NCBI GenBank assembly: GCA_002469765.1
Contig: DKNS01000069.1
Location: 3,019-25,308, forward strand
Direction of reading: 5' to 3'
Length of the DNA stretch: 22,290 nt
Source: Flavobacteriales bacterium UBA7382
GTDB taxonomy: Bacteria; Bacteroidota; Bacteroidia; Flavobacteriales_D; Sanyastnellaceae
The notes under the pieces are model-generated. The model had not been told where the DNA came from and made no database searches. It saw only the letters and a program-made list of their open reading frames with translations. Shown one piece after another: positions 6,208 through 16,500 of this stretch (position 1 is its first letter; every line of letters starts with the position of its first letter). Position numbers and translations under genes: made by a program.

Positions 6208-7212
6208 TCACTCCCCTTGGAGGAGGTTCAGTTGGGTTTGCATGGAGTCCACCTGGGCTTGCAAGTCGAGCATCAGTTGAAGCAAGTCTGAGCCTTCCGC
6301 AAACAGCCGGCCTGCCGCAAGCACGTTGCCGGCGGTGTCCACCTGCAAGGCGTCGCTTCGGTCGTCCTCTGCCTCGCCATTGCCCACGGCGAACAACAAT
6401 CCCCCTTGCTCCAAGGCGTTCCATTGTCCGACCACCGTGCTGTTCGCTTGGTCGGCGGTGACGTTGTACCCGATGGCGCTGGCGCTGCTGCCAGAAGCGG
6501 TGGCATTGCGGCCTGACGCGTGGCTGTACAGGCCTGACGCGGTGGACCGGTAGCCTTGGGCGTGAGACGCGATGCCAGTGGCGTCCGATTGGTACCCTTC
6601 GGCGTGCGCGTAGTTGGCGGACGCTTCGGTTTGGTAGCCTTCTGCGTGGGAGGAGCTGCTGGAAGCCACGGTGTAGTATCCTTCGGAGTGGGCAGCCAAC
6701 CCTGACGCCTCAGACCCGAATCCCTGAGAGTGGGCGGCGGTGGCGGTGGCCGAGGTTCCTTCACCAATGGCGCTGGAGCACGTGGCTGTGGCAGTGCTGT
6801 TTTGATTGGTCACAAACGAGTACGTCCCGCTGGCGGTGCCGCCGCGCCCTGATGCCATCGCGTAGAGGCCCGACGCCACATTGCCTTGGCCTTGGTTCAG
6901 GTTTTGAGTGATGCGCAAATCCCCCGTGACTTGGGCTTCAGGTCCCGATTGTCCGAGTGGTATCACGTCGGCGAACGTGCTCACGCCCAACGCGAGCCGG
7001 GCGCTGTCCAGGGTGCTGACCCCAGTTCCACCGCCCGCGACGGGCAACACGCCCGACGGAAGGAAGGCAGAACCGTACACGGAGAGGAAGGCCAGCAGGT
7101 CTTCAGACCCGACGGTTCCATTTTCGTTGGCGTCAGGGTTGTACGGGAACGATCCCTGTGCCCATGTGCCCAGGGAGAACAGGCAAAGGGCCAATGTCAA
7201 CAAGTGCTTCAT
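6208..7212 (-). CDS. Exported YadA-like beta-roll protein with dockerin-like loop and C-terminal coiled coil
   Basis: This is a 334-residue secreted or surface protein. ATG 7212 is chosen because it begins a typical signal peptide ('MKHLLTLALCLFSLGTWAQG'); a start 19 codons upstream would bury it. Residues 27-38 ('DANENGTVGSED') fit a type-I dockerin/EF-hand calcium loop. Residues 57-77 carry 'VAGGGTGVSTLDSARLALGV', a motif common in phage tail-fibre and hyperadhesin-like proteins. Residues about 113-242 are about nine 14-residue units such as 'SHAEGYQTEASANYA', the signature of the trimeric left-handed beta-roll of YadA heads. After 'ALQVDTAGNVLAAG' the C-terminus (about 293-334) is a heptad coiled coil, likely for trimerisation. 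There is no membrane anchor barrel and no T9SS domain, so how it stays at the surface is unclear. It lies 86 bp downstream of the giant adhesin-like gene on the same strand. Confidence 0.82.
   Translation of the reverse strand: MKHLLTLALCLFSLGTWAQGSFPYNPDANENGTVGSEDLLAFLSVYGSAFLPSGVLPVAGGGTGVSTLDSARLALGVSTFADVIPLGQSGPEAQVTGDLRITQNLNQGQGNVASGLYAMASGRGGTASGTYSFVTNQNSTATATCSSAIGEGTSATATAAHSQGFGSEASGLAAHSEGYYTVASSSSSHAEGYQTEASANYAHAEGYQSDATGIASHAQGYRSTASGLYSHASGRNATASGSSASAIGYNVTADQANSTVVGQWNALEQGGLLFAVGNGEAEDDRSDALQVDTAGNVLAAGRLFAEGSDLLQLMLDLQAQVDSMQTQLNLLQGE
6487..6876 (-). repeat. About nine 42-bp units encoding a left-handed beta-roll
   Basis: The protein frame shows about nine successive 14-residue units with alternating small residues (Ala, Ser, Gly) and a recurring 'SHAEGY..(E/D)A(S/T)' or 'ASGL(Y/A)SHA' core. 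Units in the centre are the most regular; the first and last ones degrade. The period of 14 residues matches one coil of the YadA/hemagglutinin head fold. Confidence 0.8.
7099..7134 (-). other. Dockerin/EF-hand-like calcium loop in the beta-roll protein
   Basis: Twelve codons encode DANENGTVGSED. Asp1, Asn3, Asn5, Gly6, hydrophobic Val8 and Asp12 fall where a calcium loop needs them. Only one copy is seen, whereas cellulosomal dockerins have two, so a structural role is more likely than cohesin binding. Confidence 0.6.
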
Positions 7213-7235
7213 GTCCCCAAGATAGGCACGCCCCC

Positions 7236-7267
7236 AAAAGAGAAGGCCACCCCGGAGGATGGCCTTC
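7236..7267 (-). terminator. Hairpin terminator after the giant repeat gene
   Basis: On the minus strand GAAGGCCA and TGGCCTTC form an 8-bp stem around a 10-nt loop, followed by TCTTTT. It lies 31 bases after the giant gene's stop and 24 bases before the start of the beta-roll gene. It could end the long transcript or act as a partial stop limiting read-through into the beta-roll gene. Confidence 0.55.
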
Positions 7268-7298
7268 ACTGATTCAGCATGTTTTCATTCGTGGGAGG

Positions 7299-7556
7299 TC
7301 ACTCGGTCAAGAGCAGTTTCTTGGTCGTGACAGAACCTGGGGCCAAAATGCGGATTTGGTACATCCCCGCGCTCAGGCTGCGTGCATCGATGTTCACGGT
7401 GTTCTGCCAGTTGGGGATCAACTCGCCTCGGAACACATCCTGCACCACAGCGCCGCGCATGTCGACCAATTCCACAATCACATCCACGCGTTCTGTGGTG
7501 CCCAGGCTAAGGACGGTCAACCCTTGGGTCGGGTTGGGGAACAACGACTCCACAGA
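7299..7556 (-). other. T9SS type A C-terminal sorting domain
   Basis: The last 80 or so residues of the giant protein show the standard order: 'SLFPNPTQGLTVLSL', a beta-strand block with 'VIVELVDMRGAVV', 'LSAGMYQIRI' and a basic end 'TTKKLLLTE'. In Bacteroidota this domain directs passage through the PorV/Sov type IX secretion pore and is usually removed by a sortase. Confidence 0.93.
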
Positions 7557-10500
7557 AATGGTGGAGCCGGGCGTTCCGAATCCTTCGTCTGGCTGCACCC
7601 CTGCCAGCGGCATGCCGCTGAGTGGGTTGACCAGCTCTTCGCTGCTCTGAATGGTGTACTCGAATGTTGTTTCGTTGCCGGCGCAATCCACAGCACAGTA
7701 CGTGAGTGTCGTGCTCCAGGATTCGATGAAGTCGAGGTCGCCGAACAAGTCTCCGGACCCGTTGGCGGCGTTGGCCACGCCGTCCATCACCACTTCACCG
7801 GTGTAGTAGAACCATCCGCTGAACCCGAAGTTGGCGTTCTTGTTGTTGGCGCCGTATCCGAATTGGTATCCGAACAGTTCGTTCGCTGGTTGGTGGCTCA
7901 ACGCCAGGTTGGTGCCTTCCAGCGAGCCAGAACCGACCACAGACCCGCTGGTCATCACGGTGTAGAACCACTCTTCATGGTCTCCCAATCCACAATCGGA
8001 CTTGTACGTCTCTTCGCCTGGAGTTTCAAGCCACTCTTCCCAGGTCATCAGCTCCTCGAAGTCGGCTTCCACAAGCAACTTGGCCTCGGGGTCGTCGATG
8101 CCTGAGGTGGCCATGGTGATGTGCACCGTGCCGTCTTCATGGCGTTCTGCGTTTCCACTGTCGACCACGAAATGTTCGCCGGCCATGAAGTTGAACAACT
8201 GAAGGCCAAACGCCTCTGGAATGTTGTCGCAAGTCATGCCGTCGTCCATCACTTCAGGGGTCATGATGTTACCCTCGGTTTCCCCTTCTTCAGTTGAGAA
8301 AGGGTTGTTGTCGCCTTCAGTTTGGACACCCACGAGGTAGGTCAATGCCAAATCTTGCCCCACCGCCGTACCCAACGTGAGGTTGAGCGCTTCGTTGGCC
8401 CCTTCGTCGCACGTCAAGGGTGTTCCACACAAGTCGTTCGCCACAGGGTCGAGCAACACGGGCAAGACCACTTCGCCGAAGATGCTGTTGTAGGGTACGG
8501 TCACGGTGCCACCGTTCTCTACGCCTGCCAGTCCACTGAATTCAGGCACCGAAACGTCGGTCACTTCCACCGTTTGGGTGTGGCTGATGATGTGTCCGCA
8601 TCCGTCGTCGGCTGCCCAGGTACGAGTCAACGTGTACACGTTGTCACATCCTGTGGCCAGGGTATCCTCCGTGAACACCACCACCACCTCGGTGCAGTTG
8701 TCTGACGCGGTGAGGGTGGCTGCTTGGGGCACCTCGTGGCATTCAACCATCACGTCTGCAGGGAGTTCCTCGTTGAACACGGGGGCTTCCTCGTCGCTGA
8801 CGGTGATGGTTTGGGTCCGAACGCTGGTGTTTCCACAATCGTCCATCGCCGTGAATTTTCGCTCCATCACGAAGGCGTTGGGGCAAGCACCCATGACGGT
8901 GTCCACTTCCAACGTGATCGTGACTTCGGAACAGTTGTCCGTGGCCGTGGCGTCCTCGAGCACCAGAACGTCCGAGCAGGAAGCACTGTAATCAGAAGGA
9001 ATCTCCAATTCAGGGCTGGTCAAGTCTTGCACCGTCAAAATTTGCGTGTGTGAGACGCTGAGTCCAGCATTGTCTGTGGCGGTCCAAATGCGCTCCAAGG
9101 TGAAACGGCCCGCGCAGTCGCCTGCAATTTCCGTTTCCACGAGCTCCACGGTGGCCACACCGCAGTTGTCGACCGCCTCCAACATGTCTGCAGCAAGCAT
9201 CACGGAACATTCTGCCAAGCCGTCCATTGGCAAGTCGCCGACAAACACAGGAGGCTCGGTGTCGCTGATGGTGATGGTCTGAACACCAGACGAGCTGTTG
9301 CCACACGCATCGACGGCCGTGAATTCGCGGCGCACCACGTAAGATTGGTCTCCTGGGACGGTGTCCGTCACCACCGACAATTCGGCACCTGGGCAGTTGT
9401 CTGAGAACACGGCGTCCGCCAAGGGGTGTGCATCGCTGCATTCAGCGCTGTAGCTCGCAGGCACGCTTAGCGTTGGGGCAGTGTTGTCCTGCACTTGAAT
9501 AACTTGTTGTGCAGAGCTTTCGTTGCCACAATCGTCGGTGGCCGTGAAGGTGCGCACGATGGTGAACGTGTTGGGACAAGCATCAAAACCGGGGATGGTG
9601 TCCAATTCGACTGTGATGTCAGGGTCCGAGCAAGCGTCCGTGGCCATTGCGTCTCCGTACACGATTTCCACGTCGCATTCAACGGTGAAGCCTGCAGGGA
9701 CCGTCAGCTCGGGAGCCATGTTGTCCACCAAGAGCACACTTTGCTCGTATTGAGAGACGTTGCCGCATTCGTCCACGGCGGTGTAGAGGCGGAGATAACG
9801 GCCCACGGGTTTCACACATCCACCGCTGATCTCGTTGTCCACCCATGTCAGGGTCACGTCGCCGCAGATGTCTTCCACCGTAACGTAGGACGCGTCCATG
9901 TCAAACTCGGTGCATTCAAACTCCAACTGAAGGTCTCCTTCAAAGCTCGCAGGCGTGGTGTCTTCGATCGTGAAGTTGCCGGTGAAGGAGGCACTGTTGC
10001 CACAAGCGTCGGTCGCGGTGAAGATCACAGACCGGATGCCGGTGGCTGCGCAAGCGTCCACAAATTCATTCTCCACGTGGCTCCATGCGGGTTCGCTGCA
10101 AGCATCGGTGGCGTTGGCCCCGGCGTGGCTGTCCAACCAGGCTTGGTACTCGGCCAAGTTGCCATCGCCGTCGCATTCCACCGTCGCATTCATGCCGCCG
10201 TCGATCACAGGAGCGGTGGTGTCGACGATTTGAATGGTTTGGGTTTGTGGGCCCGTGCTGTTGCCGCAGTTGTCAGACGCCGTGAACGTCCGAGTCACGG
10301 TGTATTCGTTCTCGCACGCGCCGGAAATCGTGTCGGTGACTTCGGCGATGGTCACGATGCTGCATGTTTCGTTCACTTCTGGCATCTCCAAAGGATGATC
10401 TGCATCGCACTCTGCCGTGTAATCGGCAGGGAAGGAGACAAACTCCATGGACGGCAAGAAGTTGACAGTGATGGTTTGCACACCCGTGGTGACGTTGGCG

Positions 10501-13500
10501 CAAGCGTCGGTGGCCGTGAAGGTGCGTGTCACCACGTACTGGCAATCAAATTGTGTGGTGTCGGTCTCGGTGACGAGGGTCACGTCGCCACAGCTGTCGA
10601 AGGCTTCGGCGTCCTCCATGGGGTGCACGCCGCCGCATTCAGCGGTGTAGCTGTCAGGGACAATCAAGGTTGGTGCCTCTTCGTCCGACACGATGATGAT
10701 CTGCGTTGCGGTGGTTTGGTTGTCGCAATCGTCCAATGCCGTCCACGTGCGGTACAACACGAATTGGTTGTCGCAGAAGGAATCTACAGAATCCACGGAC
10801 AACGTGATGGTGACGTCGTCGTCGGTTTCGTCAAAGGCTGTTGCGTCTTCGAGCACCACCGCGGAAGCACAATTGTAAAAGGCGTTCAAAGGGACAAAAT
10901 CGAAGACCGGTGGGGTGACATCTTCCAAGTGGATGATGACTTCACCCGTCCCTTCGTTGCCGCAAGCGTCGGTGAAGGTGTACGTCCGAATGAATGTGGC
11001 AGCGTTTTCGTCGAAGTTGGGGTGAGACTGCAAGGCGCATCCTCCTGATGTGGGCGCGTCAAACAACGTGTACGGCTCGATGTATTCGCTGCAGTTGTCC
11101 GAGTACCAGGCAGGCACTTCGCCCAAGTCACCCAACTCTTCCCAAGGGGTGTCGGGGGGGTAGGCCCCGCCCACCGCGTATTCATGCGCTGGAATCGTGA
11201 TTTCGGTTGCGCCGACATGCTCAGGTGGTGTGGTGTCTTGCACGTGCACGATTTGCACGTGTCCGTTGGTGTTGCCACATTCGTCCACCATGTCCCAAGT
11301 GCGGGTGAGGGTGAACTCGTTGTTGCAAGAGCCGTCCACGCGCACTTCCTCGAAGTTGACCGTCACGGGGCCGAGGTCGCAATTGTCGGATGCGGTGAGG
11401 GTGGCAGCAGATTGCAAGTCTTGGCATTCCACCGTGACCTCAGCCTCGGGGAGGTCTTCCACAAAGGCGGGTGGCGTGGTGTCCACAATTGTAATGAACT
11501 GGCTCGCTTGTTCCACGTTGCCGCAGTCGTCGGCCGTCACAAACCTGCGCTGGATGACAAAGTTGTTGGAGCATGCACCAGGCAAGGTGTCGACGCGCAC
11601 TTCGAGATAGGGGTCTGACGTGCAGTTGTCCACCACAATGGCGTCCTCGAAAGGATGGTCGTCGCTGCATTCTGCCATGTAGTCTTCTGGAATGGTCAAG
11701 ACTGGCGCCTGGGTGTCAGTCACTTGTATGACTTGGGCGTGAGCCACAGAATTGCCACACGCATCCTCCGCAGACCAAGACCGTGTGATGGTGTAGTTGC
11801 CGGGGCAGGCCGCGTATCCAATGGTTTCGTTGAACTCCACAGGGATTTCACCACAATTGTCCGTCACCGTGAGCACAGCAGCGTCAGGCGCAAACCCGCA
11901 TTCCACTTCCATGTATTCCGGGGGCAATTCCTCGTTCCATTCTGGATCGATGGTGTCGACCACAGTGAAGGTTGCTGTGGTTGTTGCGGTGTTGCCACAT
12001 GCGTCGGTGGCGGTGAAGCGCACGGTGATGGCTGCATTGCCTCCGCATGTGACGGCGTAGCCCGCAAGGTTGTTGGTCCACGTGACATCGCCACAGTTCT
12101 CAACGACCACTGCTCCACCTCCGGAAGCGAGCCAAGGCCCGAGTTCTGTGGCGTTGCCTTCTCCGTCGCATTCCACGAGAAGGTCAGATGCTTCGCTCAC
12201 CACCACTGGGGCGGTGTTGTCTTCCACGGTGATGGTTTGGACGTGGTTTGTTTCATTGCCACAATCGTCGGCGGCCACCCATTCTCGGAGGAGGGTGTAT
12301 TCGTTGTCGCACGCCCCTGGAATCACCGTTTCGGTGAATTGCATGACGATGGTTTGGCAATCGTCGGTGGCCGTCAACACTGCAGCCTCCGGAATGTTGT
12401 CGCATTCCACTGTGAGTGCAGCTTCAGGCAAGACTTCGACAAACACAGGAGCTGTGGTGTCGGTCACTTCGATGGTTTGCACTCGAGGGTCGGTCTCGTT
12501 GCCACATTGGTCGATGGCCACGAAGGTGCGCACCAGCGTGAAGGATTGCGCACAGTCGCCTTCCAGGGTGTCCACAGAGATGGTGAAGTCGACAGGGCCG
12601 CTGCATCCGTCTGTGGCTGTGGCGCTGTCAAACGGACTGTTGTCGCTGCAATCGGAAACCAAATCTTCAGGGAAGGAATCCCAGGTTGGAGCCGTGGTGT
12701 CCACAACCGTGATAGTTTGGACCTGAGTCGAGACGTTGCCGCAATCGTCTGTGGCGGTGAAGGTCCGCACAATGCTGTACGAGCCAATGCACTCGCCTGG
12801 CATCTCCTCCCGGTTTTCGACAATGACGATGTCTCCTGCCGCGGTGCAGTTGTCCGTGGCTGTGGGCTCGGGGAACACTTCCTCTCCGCATTCTGCCGTC
12901 TCGTCAGCAGGGAAGAAATCAAATTGCGGTGCCACCTCGTCCACCAATGTGATGAACTGGATGAAAGTCTCCACGTTGCCACAAGCGTCTGTGGCGCTGT
13001 ACACGCGCGCAAACTGCCCCACGGGCTTCACACACCCCCCCGACGTTTCGTTGGTTTCCCAAGTCAATTCGAAGTCGCCGTACTCTTGGCTGGCGGTGAT
13101 GTAGGATGTGGCTTCGTCGTAGGCGTCGCAGGCCACGTCGATGTCGTTGTCACCTTCCAAGGTGGGCGCGATGCTGTCCTCAAAGGTGATCTCCTGCATT
13201 TGGGTGTGCACGTTGCCACAGATGTCGGAAACGCTCCATGTCCGTTGGATTTGGTAGGAGCCTTCTCCTTCCACCCCGCAAAGCCACTCAACCTCGCTGT
13301 CCACGAAGGTTGGGGTCAAGTCGGAGGTGTAGTTGGCGCAATTGTCTGCAGCCACTGGCAATCCCCCCACCGCTTCTGGTGAGCTGTCGGCGTTGCCGCT
13401 GGCGTCCAACACGAGCGTCACGTCCTCTGGGAAAAACAAGAATTCTGGGGAGGTTTCGTCCACCACAGGAATGAATTGTTCGGCGTAGGACACGTTGCCA

Positions 13501-16500
13501 CATTCGTCGGTCGCTGTCCACTGACGGTACCATGTCCCGGCGCATCCTCCACCCAACAAAACTGCCTGCACGTCAAACGTCACGTCGCCGTTGGATTCTT
13601 CCACGGCACCGCCTTCGTTCAACATGAAGGAGGGGTCGGCCATGAGTCCGGCCAAATCCCCGGTGCATTCCATGGGATCCAGGGATTCATTGGGGTTGGC
13701 CCAAACGGGAGCTTGAGTGTCCACAAGCACGACGTTCTGGGTTGCTGTGGCGGTGTTGCCACACGGATCAATCGCCGTGTAAGTTCGGGTGTAGACCAAG
13801 TCGCCAGAAAGGCCCAAGCATGGCTCGATGTTCGGGGTGACAGCAACGTCTTCCCAAGTCACAGACAAACTGGCATCCTCACCGAGAATACACGCGTCCA
13901 ACACCCAGAACTGGGCTTGAATCTCTCCCACAACAGAGTCTTGCATGTCGGCGGTCACCATCATGCTGCCGTTGCCCTCGTAGGCGGTGTGTTCCACTTC
14001 AAAGACGTAGGAGGCCCACAGGTTGGGCGCCTCCGTGTCGGACACAGTCAGGGTGAAGTTTTCAATGGTCACGTTGCCGCAGCGGTCCACGGCTGTGATT
14101 TCGCGGTTGACGGTGTAGCAAGGCCCCCCGTCGTTCACCACCACCTCACTGTCCACCCATGAGACCTCCACAGGAGAGTCGATGTCGTCGCCAGCCAAAG
14201 ACCAAGCGAGTGTGGCCTCGCCAGACCATGCACCGTCGGTTTCAGTCCATTCCACAAGGCTGCAGTCCGTCACAGTGAGGCCAAAAGCAGCATCTTCACT
14301 GTAAGCACCACACGACATGTCCAACAACGAGTCGTCCAGGTCAAGAATTGGACTTTGGTCGTCCACCGTGTGCAGCGTTTGCACGAATGTGGTTTCATTT
14401 CCACATCCGTCCACCGCAGTGTAGGTCCGGGTGATCAAACCATAAGGGCTGCACCCTTCTTCCTCCACAACTTGGGTGAAGGTCAAAGCGTAATCTGCGC
14501 AATCCTCGGGCTGCACGGGAACAAAGTTCAAATCGCCACAAGCAATGTCGACGTCGGCTGGGACGCTGTCAAAGGATGGTCCTTCTGTGTCCTGAACCGT
14601 GATGATTTGGGTGTGCTGAGCCACGTTCCCCGCATCGTCGGTGGCTGTCCAGGTGCGGTTGATTTGGAATTGCGTGCTGCAAGATCCTTCAATGACTTGC
14701 TCGAAGAATTGGACCGAGCCACAAAGGTTTTCGGTCGATGTGTTGCAGCTTGGGTAGTCGGGGTTCCAATCGGCGCAATTGTCGTCGATGTTGACACAAG
14801 GCACTTCGATGAACCAATCGTCACAGGTGTCCCCAACAATGTCGCTCCACTCCAAGGTTTCATCCTCGGGCGCGCCCAAGAAGACGGGCGCTGTGGTGTC
14901 CACACGCTCCCAAAGTTGGGACGCATGTTGAGAGAAGCCAGCCACGGGGTCGACCGCGGCATACACCAATTCCACGTATTCTCCGTCGCAACCAGGGGCT
15001 GCCACTTCAGGGGCAGTGGCGTCGGCAATGATGTCCCCTGTCAGGCCTGAAACGGGTGCGCCATTCAGCACACCTTGCCATCCAAACCATCCACCGAAGC
15101 CGTACTCGCAGTTGTGGTTGTTGGCCCCATCGCCTAGCTGAAAGCGCTTGGTTTGAGAGGCCGGCATGTGGTTGAGGTAGAGCTCACCGGCCATGGACCC
15201 AGTACCGACAAGGCGGGACATGGTGTTCTTCAAGGTGTAAACTTGGATTTGAGCTGCGTCGATGTCACATTCGTCTTGTGACAACAGGTCCGCACCAGAC
15301 TGGGCCTCGAGCCATTCGGCGGCGTTCTGCTCCGATTCGAAGTAGATGTCCACGTCGAACGAAATCGCGGGATCGTTGGCGTTGAGCACAGCACCTTGCA
15401 GGTGGGCGGTCCCGGATCCATGGTAACGGGTCAGCGTCAATGGATTGGCAGGGTCTTCCAAGAAGTAGTCTGACGCCGCACCTGTTTGGACACCCAAACC
15501 GTAGATGCGCAAGACTGCGTCTGGGCCTGGTCCATCTGCCGTGGTCAACGTGTGCGTCGACGTTCCAAGTTCGGTGAATGCGTGAACGCTGCAGAAGACG
15601 TCCGATTGGTCGCAAATGTTGAGCGCTTCAGCTTCTGGGTCGCAGGTGAGCGGCAAATCTTCTTCGCATTCCACGGCTTGGTCGGTCAATCCGTTCAGGA
15701 AGTCGGACGCGCAAAAGGTCTCCACGTCGTGGTTCACGCTGAAGCAGCACAATGGTTCTGCGTTGATTTGTTCCGCATACCCAAAGACGTCAATTTCGAT
15801 TTGGAGGGGTGCGCAGTCGCCGTCGTAGAATTCCAACAACGCCGTGCAAGCGCACAGGTCTTCCGTCCATTCACCCATGATGACCTCTGAGCCGTCCACC
15901 ACGGCGTTCATGTAGCCACTCGGAGAAAGCACGACCTGGAAGTCGTCGGTCAACCCTGGGGCGAATTCGTCTTCGCCGCACGTCGATGAAATGCGAATGG
16001 GGAGGTTGTTGAAGTCAGAACCACAAAAATATCCAGCGCCAGGGCCATTGCAGACCCCGCATTCGTCAACGGCGCCGACGCATTCGTCGGCGTCGTCGCA
16101 AATGCCGTCTTCATCTGCGTCCGCAAGACATGGGCCTCCACATTCGCCAAGGGCGTCTTCGAAGATGCAGGAGCCGTCGTTTGTGTTGGCCTCAGGGTTG
16201 TAGTTGCAAGCCGCGGGCGCGTTGCATCCGGGAACGGCGGCAATGCAGGAGCCGTCGTCGTAAAACACAGAAGCAGAGTCGTAAGCCACGTAGTTGATGG
16301 CTTCAGGGTCTGTGCAAGTGCCGCACTCTCCGTCGCTTGAACACAGCAAGAAGGTCATGCGGATTTCGTTGTTGGGGTCGCCGTTCTCGAAGATCTGCAC
16401 CGTCATTTGGCCTGAAAGCGTGCCTGCGGTGGTGATTTGAGCCACGGGAACCTTGAGGTCTTCATGGTTGGCGGCAATTCCGCTGTGCGTTCCATCTCCG

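Noticed and set aside
11655..13382. 575-codon plus-strand frame opposite the giant gene, plus similar ones at 9495-11048 and 13476-14162
   Set aside because: They mirror the HYR repeats. Their translations are His/Val/Gly-rich without domains, signal peptides or promoters; repeated GC-rich codons on the true strand leave long antisense frames open.
8545..14910. CRISPR-like or DNA-level tandem repeat array
   Set aside because: The periodicity is at protein level with diverged codons, no identical short repeats and no unique spacers of fixed length.
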